A stretch of DNA of 56,119 nt from Gardnerella vaginalis (GTDB taxonomy: Bacteria > Actinomycetota > Actinomycetes > Actinomycetales > Bifidobacteriaceae): contig CAMPUL010000007.1 in assembly GCA_946997215.1 (NCBI GenBank), positions 1 through 56,119 on the forward strand, in the 5' to 3' direction. The position numbers and the translations under genes were made by a program. Positions 28,501 to 35,988 of the stretch are shown here, piece after piece. Each line of letters opens with the position of its first letter. Positions within the stretch are counted from its first letter, which is position 1. The notes below the pieces were generated by a model. The model searched no databases. It saw only the letters and a program-made list of their open reading frames with translations, and was not told where the DNA came from.

Positions 28501-29091
28501 GAGTCCGAGTTGCACAATACGCTTGCGCACGCGATTGGGCGCACAAGCGGAAATCCGCTATTTGTGATTAGCCAAAAGTCGCTTACTGGCCACGCAAAGG
28601 GTGGCGCATGTGTGTTCCAGATTAATGGCTTGACTCAGCTGTTTAGAAGTGGGTGGGTTCCAATCAACGCTTCGCTTGATTGCGTGGATCCTAAGCTTGC
28701 GCGCGATGACCACATGGTTTGGTTGCGAAATAGGATTCACATTGGCTCTGTTAAAGCGGCTCTTGCTACATCGCTTGGATTCGGGCACGTTAGCGGATTT
28801 GTGGCTCTTGTGCATCCTGGCGCGTTTGAGGCTGCTGTGGCTTCTAGCGCTGGTGTGGATGCGCTTAACGAGTGGCGAACAAAGGCAAATGCGCGATTGG
28901 CTGCAGGCCAGCGACTTTTGCAAGAGGGCATGATGGGCCATGTGCAACTGTTTGAGCCTGTGCAAAATCGCCGTTTGCTTAAAGACGGCACGCGCATGCC
29001 AGATGGGTCGCGCTACGATGGTCATGAAGCAGAAAAAGCTATGCTGCTAAACCCAGATGCTCGCTTAGATGCAAGTGGCTATTATTGCTAG
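19501..29091 (+). CDS. fas: Type I fatty acid synthase (single-chain, FAS I)
   Basis: 3196 residues, the whole cycle of fatty acid synthesis in one cytoplasmic chain. Order seen: acetyl transferase with GHSQG (Ser121); enoyl reductase FMN barrel from about residue 400 (GKAPVLLAGMTPTTVDP, GGSAGGHHSWES); MaoC-like dehydratase GDFNPIHTSY (His1261); malonyl/palmitoyl transferase GHSLGEY (Ser1465); a flexible Ala/Asn/Gln linker of QNV repeats (about 1800-1840); acyl carrier domain with phosphopantetheine Ser1875 (NGVSSRRNQ); ketoreductase Rossmann fold from about 2221 (DVAVVTGVAPNS); ketosynthase with Cys2838 (VSACATAA), KHDTSTNANDP and SLTGHAKGGA. This order matches bacterial FAS I of mycobacteria and bifidobacteria (about 3070-3200 residues). 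No phosphopantetheinyl transferase domain is fused, and acpS follows separately. AAAGGA is eight bases before the ATG. No frameshift was seen. Confidence 0.97.
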   Translation: MTKYLFDELAQNPHILAFAGQSTPWVQALKEAQKDEDLSAQLRDYNNSAKNLLNNIYAQLLANAGKDINVFDALESTNERTQDAQISVPGIALAQLAAVSDFTNLGYNFEVCKPIASLGHSQGVIAAKMVEARLEAGSWRAAQGKIAELLAIAYIIGAAADREARLLEISGNGSATPMLSLKGVTQKQAEVLISRVDRKRAEVSIAVKNSRNHMVLSGYPQDMEAVLSEAQKEAAHSKKLRDMKQRGGSVFAPIAEYLDVTVPFHSPMMSKAVDNAEKWAKEAGLNADLTRSLANQVLVEQVDWASQIKKTLANLGESAKDLWVIDMGPGEVLGKLTSVLVQGSGAGIVEAGTMASRANASTLEASSANSLRTGCWANFAPRVVETPLGRKVVTKFSKLTGKAPVLLAGMTPTTVDPQIVAAAANAGYWAELAGGGQVTEEVFNKHVEMLQNQLKEGATVEFNAMFMDRYLWNLQFGAKRIVPKKRASGAPIDGVVISAGIPELDEAKELVKTLQEDGFPYVAFKPGTVEQIRQVIRIAKAVKPATIIAQVEGGSAGGHHSWESLDDLLISTYAQVRECNNLVLVAGGGIGTPSRAADYISGEWSNKYDLPNMPVDAVMIGTAAMTAKEAHTSPQVKRMLVETPGITEANDACVEGLGASDDPFAPIGERWVPSGKVVGGVTSGLSHLHADIYEIENASARCGRLLVHMMKHPEELELRKDEVIAALNTTAKPYFGNVESMTYQQFAQRFLDLCYPWADSTYADRYAHLLKRVEARFALQDSGEFESSLPSAKSIFENPQEALNNLIEKFPDAAQTNVIPMDAAWFPTLVREYPKPMPFVPVIDNDLLRWWGQDQLWQSEDSRYSADAVRVIPGPISVAGITTMDEPIANILGRFEDAVIKRSMAAGDSRVSLAQSAFSQIACAKNVEEYVRACPNISWIGHLTSNPAYKTQNDSENYVISVVSEEDSVIKLDLDVKLDTFWDDLCANDSSKNENSNKNHAVRNIVIPLIVDANRAGGVPVVDRERLPKHVYKMLAATAGIGNVAITGDALSEMPKVDESEQSEESPFGVVKSSYTLSRNLGIDHESATAGRLSGGLQASKIVPDALVGPAWPTIYSALGSVMVNGYPVIEGLLNAVHLDHLIELDVSNSDLNKHVGERVNLVGWAQSAQESASGRVVTINVVHFAQDGTRLAHETERFAIRGRSYSSALPKPAAQYGAAADLHGYDVDATPRRMLRRVVLSAPKDMTAFARTSGDFNPIHTSYRGAAISGLKAPLVHGMWLSAAAQHVAQAVDEKGARYELIGWTYNMYGMVQLNDKVEITVERVGKVRRAGLALEVTCRVNGQIVSKASALTSSPRAAFVYPGQGIQKQGMSLDERAKSPAVRETWQRADKLTREKLGFSILAVVRDNPKELTANGVTYRHPEGLLNLTQFTQVALATVAFAQTARLREAGCDIWPAYFAGHSLGEYNALSSFAQIIPLETVLELVFHRGSTMHHLIERDAQGRSNYRMGALRPNQFGVGDDGVNAYVEGISKQTGEFLQIVNYNLAGQQYAIAGTIKGLKVLAEDSAKRAKEYGGKPPFILVPGIDVPFHSKLLRKGVPEFRDKLDSLLPKHIDYSVLVGRYIPNLVACPFELTREFAQKILDVVPSERIEAALQDDATWDSYAADEQKLGRLLLTELLSWQFASPVRWIETQALMFSSTSCGGLGVEEYVEVGLANAPTLANLGAKTLALPEFSSQRVAVYNVGRDESRVYKTDTDSLVPEVFEDDESAVNDASVAGDSSQEAAQKSQATATASAASAQINANNNANNSVQNVQNVQNASNAVPNVPSDSVADIAFKASDAIEMLIAYSAKIRADQIGAADTTDTLTNGVSSRRNQLLMDISSELGVPSVDGAAEAPMSALSKLVNSAAPRYKAFGAVLGDIVRQSLRSLFGAAGVKPAQVDKRITEVYKLGEGWRAHVLAALVLQTRSGASVRGGDLAQLSTEPAKNASAAQALIDSAINQVAKQHGITLAQPGSAGSGAAGGAVVDSAALDAFAQQVVGADGVLAATAKFVLAKLGVEEPKVQDEADENAAVVAAVEAELGADWPKQVEPRFDERKAILFDDRWASAREDLARIYYNSEYNSCANNSEDLKQVSEILNRYGSFVGLGRAISSEAEWFAKKCKDNKSNDNKFSVLSSIFEQVAKDALKSTGDLPKSRNHEHYGDDSQIFSNCFEGDVAVVTGVAPNSIAARVVTGLLEGGATVIATSHSFKPSVKKWAKEAYRLHATASAKLWLVPANLSSYRDVDALVKWVGTVSKKVSGATTTILKPAYSPTLFFPFAAPPVSGTLADSGALFESQSRLMLWGVERAIAGFAQIGADTDVKHCMHVVLPGSPNRGIFGGDGAYGEVKSAFDAIVNRAHAEKVWSNRVTFAHPKIGWVRGTGLMGGNDPLVEAVESRGLKTFTTSQMANLLLDLCTKDARNLAAKAPLDVDLTGGLGSEPLDLNELKAQALQENSRKQANQDASNNDEVKSEVKSLNKALPSPNIPTQARVNLEDWKNVTAKPKDQIVIVSVGEIGPWGSGRTRFSAEQSIQDNGTVSLCAGAVLELAWSMGLLTWQDSPKPGWYDAEGTLVPEEDIAEKYRDEVVARSGIRPFETGMGGDYKDGANEEEAEIFLDHDVSFNVATEQIAHEYVALDEEHTEISSDQESGEWIVTRKAGSMIRVPRRAAMTRTVGGQLPKGFDPLKWGIPASMVGSVDPIALWNIVATVDAYICAGFTPSEILQAVHPSLVASTQGTGFGGMTSMRKLYLDRFLNHEIPTDVLQEALPNVVAAHVMQTYIGGYGNMIQPVSACATAAVSLEEGVDKIALGKADFVVTGAIDDIGVESVVGFGNMNATANSKEMYEKGINPRFFSRANDRRRGGFLEAQGGGTILITRGDIALKLGLPVAGVVGFIHSYADGIHTSIPAPGLGALAAGLGGRDSKLVRDLAALGVTPDDIAVVSKHDTSTNANDPNESELHNTLAHAIGRTSGNPLFVISQKSLTGHAKGGACVFQINGLTQLFRSGWVPINASLDCVDPKLARDDHMVWLRNRIHIGSVKAALATSLGFGHVSGFVALVHPGAFEAAVASSAGVDALNEWRTKANARLAAGQRLLQEGMMGHVQLFEPVQNRRLLKDGTRMPDGSRYDGHEAEKAMLLNPDARLDASGYYC

Positions 29092-29101
29092 CGAATTGAC
29101 T

Positions 29102-29146
29102 TGCCTTCGCGTGCTAAGCTTTGAACGCGAAGGCAGGTCGTCGCGC
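29102..29146. repeat. Partial family B repeat, inverted orientation
   Basis: TGCCTTCGCGT (29102-29112) pairs perfectly with ACGCGAAGGCA (29125-29135), followed by GGTCGTCGCGC. This is the reverse complement of the GCGCGACGACC-H1 start of the family B element. Confidence 0.75.
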
Positions 29147-29147
29147 T

Positions 29148-29242
29148 TGTGTTTGTTTCCCAAAATAGCAAAAACGGGAACAAACGCGGGAAAGTATTCC
29201 TGCTTTTGTTTACCATCTGACTAAAAAAAGGAACAAACGCGG
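29148..29242. repeat. Family A repeats upstream of acpS
   Basis: Two adjacent units. The first has TGTTTGTTTCCC and GGGAACAAACGCGGG arms (about 29148-29190). The second, 29199-29242, is a 44-base unit running from CCTGCTTTTG to CAAACGCGG. An inverted copy with 41 of 44 matches lies at 29813-29856 on the far side of acpS. Confidence 0.8.
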
Positions 29243-29298
29243 AGAAATCGCTCGCGCGCAGATTATCCGCGCTCTATCGTAGTTAGGAAGTGAGTTCA

Positions 29299-29772
29299 AT
29301 GATTGCAGGCATTGGTTGCGATGTTGTTAATGTTGCGGATTTTGCGCAGCAGATGCAAGATGGCAATGGGTGGCGCTCGCTATTTTCTACGCGTGAGCTT
29401 AGGCAATGTGCTATGCGCGCGAATGCTAAGAACGACTCACAAGCGATTCATATTGCGGCTCGCTGGGCTGGTAAAGAGGCGGTTATAAAAGCGTGGTGCG
29501 AGGCGATGAGCGCTCTTGGTTTGCAATATCCGTATACTTTAGACAACACGCCTTGGGCAAGCATTGAGATTTTAGACGATTCGCATGGATGCCCAAGCGT
29601 TCATCTTGATACTGCTGTTAACGAGAAGCTTATGCAATCTTTGAGCATGGTTCCTATGATTAAGACGCATAATGGCCTTTCTATTAGATGGCATGTTTCT
29701 TTGAGTCACGATGGTTTGCTTGAAGACGCATCCGCAATCGCCTTTGCGTTTGTGATTCTAGAAATAGCTTAG
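29299..29772 (+). CDS. acpS: Holo-[acyl-carrier-protein] synthase
   Basis: 157 residues. It moves 4'-phosphopantetheine from coenzyme A to Ser1875 of the FAS carrier domain, the inferred partner from position. The family signatures are IAGIGCDVVNVADF (Mg-binding Asp) and RWAGKEAVIKAW (catalytic Glu/Lys helix). It is longer than typical stand-alone AcpS (about 120-130), close to actinobacterial FAS-associated forms. The ATG at 29299 is used because AGGAAG (29285-29290) precedes it by eight bases; the GTG at 29290 would overlap that site. The gene sits about 200 bases after fas and is flanked by inverted 44-bp repeats. Confidence 0.93.
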   Translation: MIAGIGCDVVNVADFAQQMQDGNGWRSLFSTRELRQCAMRANAKNDSQAIHIAARWAGKEAVIKAWCEAMSALGLQYPYTLDNTPWASIEILDDSHGCPSVHLDTAVNEKLMQSLSMVPMIKTHNGLSIRWHVSLSHDGLLEDASAIAFAFVILEIA

Positions 29773-29812
29773 ATATTTTGCGATTTGCACTGCCTGGTTT
29801 TGTTTCTTTTTC

Positions 29813-29856
29813 CCGCGTTTGTTCCTTTTTTGGGTCAAATGGTAAACAAAAGCAGG
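29813..29856. repeat. Family A repeat downstream of acpS, inverted
   Basis: The reverse complement of this 44-base segment matches 29199-29242 at 41 of 44 positions (ends CCGCG...CAGG here). It could also act as a transcript end for acpS, but no T run follows a stable stem. Confidence 0.85.
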
Positions 29857-29908
29857 CATGTTATCGTGTGCTACAACGCTCTTGAGTATCTAAGTGGAGT
29901 GTCGAAAG

Positions 29909-29937
29909 TTGCTTTAGGTCTAAACAGTCTGTATAAT
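29909..29937 (+). promoter_or_regulatory. Promoter of tRNA-Gly
   Basis: TTGCTT (29909-29914), a 17-base spacer, then a consensus TATAAT (29932-29937). The tRNA begins 53 bases further on. Confidence 0.8.
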
Positions 29938-29990
29938 TAATCGAGTTGCTGTTTTGCAGGGCGATTAATAGCTTGCAAAATTTGCATATT

Positions 29991-30061
29991 GCGGATGTAG
30001 CTCAATGGTAGAGTATCAGTCTTCCAAACTGATGACGCGGGTCCGATTCCCGTCATCCGCT
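29991..30061 (+). tRNA. trnG: tRNA-Gly (anticodon TCC)
   Basis: GCGGATG pairs with CATCCGC in the acceptor stem, with T as discriminator base. The anticodon loop CTTCCAA between ATCAG and CTGAT gives anticodon TCC. The T arm is GCGGG TCCGATT CCCGT. The terminal CCA is not encoded. Confidence 0.96.
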
Positions 30062-30123
30062 CCGTTTTTGTTGCATTTTCATTCGCTTTTCATTCCTGTT
30101 TTATTCCGTTCTTGCTTTAGTAC

Positions 30124-30189
30124 ACACATGTTTTAAGCTGTTTGCGCATGTTGGTATTGTTGTAACAGTTAAACACGTAAAACATGTGT
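30124..30189 (+). promoter_or_regulatory. Inverted repeat at the start of the muramidase gene
   Basis: ACACATGTTTTA (30124-30135) and TAAAACATGTGT (30178-30189) are perfect 12-bp inverted repeats. An inner CTGTT/AACAG pair lies between them. The right arm overlaps the GTG at 30186 and ends two bases before GGAGGG (30192-30197). It could be an operator or an RNA hairpin affecting initiation. Confidence 0.5.
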
Positions 30190-32174
30190 CTGGAGGGATT
30201 TTGGGACAGTTTATTGTACGTGTAATTGCAAGTTTAGTTTCTGTAGCAACAGCTCTTGTTGTAAATTCTGCTCCTGCGTTTAAGGTAGAAAACCGTTGGG
30301 ATTTTAAGAATGTTGCTTCCAAAGTCGCAGATGTTGCAGATGGTGCAAATAATGCGGAATTGTCAGATAATGGCGCTAACACTGTTGAAGAAGATCAATT
30401 AAATGCGCTTTCTAATGGCAATTCAAGTAATGCATCTAAGTTGCCTAAAAAAGTGGCATCTTCCTTTACAAACAAAGACGAAGTTGTGTCTTCAAAGTAT
30501 GCGATTGCAGATAATGGAGAATTAAAGTCACTTAAAACTGGCCAAACTATTACCGATTCTAAGCTTGTTGGAACTAAAGATAAGCAGCCAGATCCACTTG
30601 CTAAAAGTAACGGTGAGCGTTTTACGCCTATAACTGTTGGTGATTTGCGAAAAGAGATAAAACGCGAAAATTCAAGCAGTGCTAATTCAGATGTCACTAA
30701 TCTTGATTCTTCTAGCACCAATAACACTCAGATTTCTAGCAAAAAGCGTGTTGAAAATAAGCGTTCTCTTAGAAAAAACAAGGTTGTTCTTGTAAGCTCT
30801 AATCAAAAAAATCCCCAAGAAGCTGATTCAAACGAAAAAAGCCAGGAGTCGCAATCTTTGGAATCTAGAACATCTACGTATTCAACTTATGGTTCTGTGC
30901 GTAAGATTTCTTTGCCAACAAACAGCTTTGGCACTAGGTGGGGAGACTACAACGGAACTCAGGCGTTTTACGATGGCAATGGAAGTCTGTTCGCATACAA
31001 CGCTAGTGGCGTGATTGATGTTTCCGAACATCAAAAAGAAATCGACTGGGCTGCAGCTAAGGCAGCTGGCGTAGAAGGCGCGATTATACGAATTAGCTAC
31101 GGATGGGAAAATGGCTACGATAAATACGCTTTGCGCAATATTAGAGAGTGCAAGCGTTTAGGTATTCCATTTGGAATCTACATGTATTCTTACGCCGAAA
31201 AACCAGAAGATGGCGCTAACGAGGGCGCAGACGTTGCAAGTCTTCTTAGGCGTGCAGGCGTTAGCCCAGGCGACCTTTCTTATCCTGTTTACTACGATCT
31301 TGAAAAATGGGTTTGGGCTGGTCACACCGCTCCAACTAGCCCATATGTTTACCAAAACATTGTTTCGTCTTGGTGGAATCAGTTGTATAACGCAGGATAC
31401 ACAAATCTTGGCATTTACTCATATGCAAACTATTTGAAAGGCCCGCTTAATTCGCAATACATTCACGATCGCGCAAGTTGGGTCGCTAGCTACGGTGCAA
31501 CTCCGCTATTTAACATTAGAACGGCGTTGCGCGGATGGCAGTACACGTCTAAGGCTTGCATATCTGGTATTGATGGAAATGTTGACGTTAGCGCGTTTGG
31601 AACTGGTCCAAATTCTCCAGTAACGCAAACTAACGTAGACTTTACATGGATTATTCGTAATAACGATATTGCTGTTGGAGCTGCTGTTACAGGCAATTTG
31701 AATAGACGCTTGGAATATCGTTGGCTTTCTTACGATTTGTATAACAAGCAATGGCGTACAATCTCTGATTGGAGTGTTGGCAATTGGGCATCTTGGGTAA
31801 CAAGCAATGGCGATTATTGGCTTCATTGCGAGGTTCGCGATGCTTACACTTATAAGTCTCTTGGAACTAAAACAATTGCTTTCCACTACCAAGTAAACAA
31901 TCCTCTTGAGCGTGAGGCAGACGAAAAAACGGTTGTTTCTGGCACTTATGCAGCTTGGCAAGGGAATAGAGTTCTTTTGGGAGCTGTAACAAATAATCCT
32001 AATGGATATACGATTATTAAGATTTACGATTATAACGCCAAGCAATGGGTAAGCCAATTTAAGGGTCCATGGGCATTGTGGAATCCTAAACCAGGGATTT
32101 ATTGGACACATTTTGAAGCTTATTCAGAAAATGGCACGCTTAGGGATAGCAAAACTTACGCCTTTGGTGTATAA
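30186..32174 (+). CDS. Secreted GH25 (lysozyme-type) muramidase with two C-terminal repeat domains
   Basis: Up to 662 residues. It cleaves the glycan of peptidoglycan outside the cell. An N-terminal hydrophobic segment (FIVRVIASLVSVATALVV) ending near NSAPAF looks like a signal peptide. Residues about 35-260 are a low-complexity Ser/Asn/Lys region. The GH25 barrel starts at about 276 (GVIDVSEHQKEIDWA), with catalytic-site YPVYYDLE (Asp371, Glu373) and DVSAFG (Asp467). Two related Trp/Tyr-rich domains follow (about 478-575 and 580-662), probably for wall binding; their family is not recognised. The start is uncertain: GTG 30186 lies in a hairpin arm, and TTG 30201 is only three bases after GGAGGG. 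The next gene cluster, convergent, makes a surface polysaccharide, so a wall-remodelling role is plausible. Confidence 0.88.
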   Translation: MSGGILGQFIVRVIASLVSVATALVVNSAPAFKVENRWDFKNVASKVADVADGANNAELSDNGANTVEEDQLNALSNGNSSNASKLPKKVASSFTNKDEVVSSKYAIADNGELKSLKTGQTITDSKLVGTKDKQPDPLAKSNGERFTPITVGDLRKEIKRENSSSANSDVTNLDSSSTNNTQISSKKRVENKRSLRKNKVVLVSSNQKNPQEADSNEKSQESQSLESRTSTYSTYGSVRKISLPTNSFGTRWGDYNGTQAFYDGNGSLFAYNASGVIDVSEHQKEIDWAAAKAAGVEGAIIRISYGWENGYDKYALRNIRECKRLGIPFGIYMYSYAEKPEDGANEGADVASLLRRAGVSPGDLSYPVYYDLEKWVWAGHTAPTSPYVYQNIVSSWWNQLYNAGYTNLGIYSYANYLKGPLNSQYIHDRASWVASYGATPLFNIRTALRGWQYTSKACISGIDGNVDVSAFGTGPNSPVTQTNVDFTWIIRNNDIAVGAAVTGNLNRRLEYRWLSYDLYNKQWRTISDWSVGNWASWVTSNGDYWLHCEVRDAYTYKSLGTKTIAFHYQVNNPLEREADEKTVVSGTYAAWQGNRVLLGAVTNNPNGYTIIKIYDYNAKQWVSQFKGPWALWNPKPGIYWTHFEAYSENGTLRDSKTYAFGV

Positions 32175-32198
32175 TTAAAGAACTTCTTCTATCCCTAA

Positions 32199-32240
32199 CA
32201 AGGGGCCAGATGCATTACGCATCTGACCCCTTGTCTTTTG
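32199..32240. terminator. Strong hairpin terminator between the muramidase and rmlA
   Basis: CAAGGGG and CAGATGC (32199-32213) pair with GCATCTG and CCCCTTG (32219-32233), with a single mismatch pair and a five-base loop, followed by a T-rich run (TCTTTTG). The convergent genes suggest it may serve both strands. Confidence 0.85.
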
Positions 32241-32350
32241 TGATTTATCTTTTGTTATTTATCGTGCGGTTGCTTGCGATTTGCCACTAATCCGCGCGAA
32301 TAGTGCGCGTGAATAATGGAGAATCGCAAACAAACCTTTTTTAATCCGTT

Positions 32351-33250
32351 TTACTCCGCAAACAAATCTTTAGATATAATAATGCGATTTTCCGCAACCT
32401 GCTTTAAGTGCTTGCCATAATTGCTTTTGCCATACTTTTGCGCCGACTCAAGCAAACGCTCGCGACTAATCCATTGATTCTCGTACGCAATCTCCTCAAG
32501 CACTGCGATTGGCAGCCCTTGCGCTCGCTCTATTGTGCGCACAAATTCGCCAGCTTCGTAAAGCGAGTCCATTGTGCCAGTGTCTAGCCATGCGTATCCG
32601 CGACCAAGCGTCATAACGTTTAGCGAGCCATTTTCTAAGTACATTTTGTTAAGATCTGTAATCTCAAGCTCTCCGCGCGCACTCGGCTTAACTTGTTTTG
32701 CAAACTCTGTAACTCTAGAATCGTAGAAGTACAAGCCTGTAACAGCATAGTTTGATGCTGGGTGTTTTGGTTTTTCTACTATGCTAACGGCTTTGTGATT
32801 TTCGTCAAATTCCACAACGCCGTACCTTTCTGGGTCGTCTACGTAGTAGCCAAACACTGTAGCGCCGTGTTCTACGCTTGCAGCGTGCTTTAGAATTGCT
32901 CCCAAGCCATTTCCGTAGAATATATTGTCTCCAAGCACGAGCGCGCAAGAATCGCCGTTTATAAACTCTTCTCCGAGTATAAATGCTTGAGCAAGTCCGT
33001 CTGGCGATGGTTGAACTTTGTAAGATAAGTTGATTCCAAATTGCTCTCCGCTTCCAAGCAGCCTTTCAAAATTCGGCAAGTCTTGAGGAGTAGAAATCAC
33101 AAGAATATCTCGGATTCCAGCCATCATAAGCACGCTAAGAGGGTAATACACCATTGGCTTGTCGTACACTGGCAAAAGCTGCTTAGACGTTACGGTAGTA
33201 AGTGGGTATAGGCGTGTGCCAGAACCGCCAGCAAGAATAATGCCTTTCAT
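32351..33250 (-). CDS. rmlA: Glucose-1-phosphate thymidylyltransferase
   Basis: 299 residues. It makes dTDP-glucose from dTTP and glucose-1-phosphate, the first step of dTDP-L-rhamnose synthesis. The nucleotidyltransferase start [18 protein letters not shown] and [17 protein letters not shown] are classic RmlA. Metal/product residues lie in VLGDNIFYG, and [19 protein letters not shown] is also typical. A Shine-Dalgarno (AAAGGATG) precedes the ATG on the minus strand. It is 14 bases downstream of rmlCD and is the last gene of the minus-strand set. Confidence 0.97.
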   Translation of the reverse strand: MKGIILAGGSGTRLYPLTTVTSKQLLPVYDKPMVYYPLSVLMMAGIRDILVISTPQDLPNFERLLGSGEQFGINLSYKVQPSPDGLAQAFILGEEFINGDSCALVLGDNIFYGNGLGAILKHAASVEHGATVFGYYVDDPERYGVVEFDENHKAVSIVEKPKHPASNYAVTGLYFYDSRVTEFAKQVKPSARGELEITDLNKMYLENGSLNVMTLGRGYAWLDTGTMDSLYEAGEFVRTIERAQGLPIAVLEEIAYENQWISRERLLESAQKYGKSNYGKHLKQVAENRIIISKDLFAE

Positions 33251-33264
33251 CTTTGAAACATCCT

Positions 33265-34707
33265 TTACTTGTTGTTTTGTTCAATTCTATTTACGTAAGA
33301 TTCAAGCAAATCTTCCCAATCGCCTGGCATAAATCCTGTGGACTCGATTTTTTGTAAGTCAAGCGCGCACTTGTGTGGTCTAGGAGAACCATTAGATGTT
33401 CGCGTGTAATCGTCTACTCGGTTTGCTTCGATTTTGCTTGTGTCTACATTAAGTTGTGTAAATACTTTTTTAGCAATATCGTGCCAAGACGCGATTCTGC
33501 CAGATCCTGTAAGATTGTATGTTCCGTATTGTGCTTGCGTGTTTAGAAGATGGAACATGCCTTTTACTAAGTCGCTTGCAAAAGTGAGTCTGCCAGTTTG
33601 GTCTATTGGAGCTTGAACGCTAACAGATTCGCCATTTTTGCAACGGTTTGCAAAGTCAATCATGCGCGTTACAAAGTTTCGTCCTTGCCCAACAATCCAA
33701 CTTGAGCGAATAATATAATGCTGTGGAACGTTTGCTACTAGAGAATCCGCTGCAGCTTTTGTTTCGCCGTACACTCCTAGTGGTGCAAAATCTTCGTTTT
33801 CTTTGTGATTTTCTTGAGTGCCGTCAAAAACATAGTCGCTTGAGATGTGCACAAGAGTAATGTGGTGTTCTTGCGCTATTTTTGCAAGATTTGCCACTCC
33901 TTTAACGTTGCTATTCCACGCGGCTCTTCGTCCTTGTGGCGTTTGTGCGCCATCTACAGACGTGTATGCTGCTGTGTTAATAATCGTTCCGTACAAATCC
34001 CAGTCGTAGCGGCTATAATCGTCTTTATTCGCTATATCGAAGCTATCTAAGTCTACGTACTCAAATCCTTCTAAATCATGCTCTTTAGCATAGTTTTGTA
34101 TTGCACAACCAAGTTGACCGTTGCATCCAGTTACAAGAGTGCGTTTTGGCGCCATTGGCTTTGCGCCTTTTAGCATTGGGTGGTGTAAATCAGCTTCGCT
34201 TCGTTCGGATTCTTCTAAAGGTATTGGCCAATTAATGTGTAAATCTGGGTCTGCAAGGTTTACAAAAGTGTATGTTTTCTTTTGCTCTAGCGACCAATGT
34301 GCGTTTACTAAGTAAGTGTATGCTGTGCCATCTTGCAAAGCTTGGAAGCTGTTTCCTACGCCTCTAGGCACGTAGATTGCTTTGCTAGGGTTTAGTGTGG
34401 TTGTGTACACTTGGCCGAAGCTTTCACCTGGTCTTAAATCTACCCATGCTCCAAATACTTCTCCAGTAGCAATGCTTATGTATTTATCCCATGGTTCTGC
34501 GTGGATGCCTCTGGTTACTCCGCGTTTTTCGTTGAACGAGATGTTGTTTTGTACGGGTCCAAAGTCTGGGAGTCCTAGAGCCGTCATTTTTGCGCGCTGC
34601 CAGTTTTCTTTGAACCATCCGCGGTTATCTCCGTGTACTGGAAGATTAAACACGATTAAACCTGGAATATTGGTTTTTGTAACGCTTAGTTCTTTTTCAA
34701 ATTCCAT
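33265..34707 (-). CDS. rmlCD: Fused dTDP-4-keto-6-deoxyglucose 3,5-epimerase / dTDP-4-keto-rhamnose reductase
   Basis: 480 residues, two enzymes in one chain. The RmlC cupin (about 1-180) has [31 protein letters not shown] with the active-site His, and [10 protein letters not shown]. The RmlD short-chain reductase (about 190-480) has [11 protein letters not shown] for [15 protein letters not shown], and the catalytic YGETK. Together they turn dTDP-4-keto-6-deoxyglucose into dTDP-L-rhamnose. The fusion is known in bifidobacteria and relatives. TAGGAT lies just before the start. The product feeds the rhamnosyl transferases of this locus. Confidence 0.95.
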   Translation of the reverse strand: MEFEKELSVTKTNIPGLIVFNLPVHGDNRGWFKENWQRAKMTALGLPDFGPVQNNISFNEKRGVTRGIHAEPWDKYISIATGEVFGAWVDLRPGESFGQVYTTTLNPSKAIYVPRGVGNSFQALQDGTAYTYLVNAHWSLEQKKTYTFVNLADPDLHINWPIPLEESERSEADLHHPMLKGAKPMAPKRTLVTGCNGQLGCAIQNYAKEHDLEGFEYVDLDSFDIANKDDYSRYDWDLYGTIINTAAYTSVDGAQTPQGRRAAWNSNVKGVANLAKIAQEHHITLVHISSDYVFDGTQENHKENEDFAPLGVYGETKAAADSLVANVPQHYIIRSSWIVGQGRNFVTRMIDFANRCKNGESVSVQAPIDQTGRLTFASDLVKGMFHLLNTQAQYGTYNLTGSGRIASWHDIAKKVFTQLNVDTSKIEANRVDDYTRTSNGSPRPHKCALDLQKIESTGFMPGDWEDLLESYVNRIEQNNK

Positions 34708-34821
34708 AGCATCCTACAAATTCTTTATTTTTGATTAGATTTGCGACTAGATTTTTTTGTTAGATTTGCAAACTATTGCATACAAGCTGCATATAAGCAG
34801 ACTTGACTTTTGCAAACCTAA

Positions 34822-34863
34822 AAAAGCTTACAAACCCTGACTTTACAAAGTTTGTAAGCTTTT
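34822..34863 (-). terminator. Terminator after rmlB (minus strand)
   Basis: AAAAGCTTACAAAC (34822-34835) and GTTTGTAAGCTTTT (34850-34863) form a perfect 14-bp stem with a 14-base loop. On the minus strand it ends in a T run. It partly separates rmlB from rmlCD-rmlA, so the latter may have an extra promoter in 34708-34821. Confidence 0.8.
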
Positions 34864-34870
34864 AGACGAT

Positions 34871-35914
<1,044 letters not shown>

Positions 35915-35988
35915 TTATATGCCTTTTGCCTTTTTAGTTTTGATTATTGTTTATGTTTTTTTTAAGTTTTATTGCTTAAGATTTTCGT

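Noticed and set aside
19501..29091. Possible frameshift or split in the 9.6-kb fas gene
   Set aside because: All expected catalytic motifs occur in one continuous frame in the standard FAS I order.
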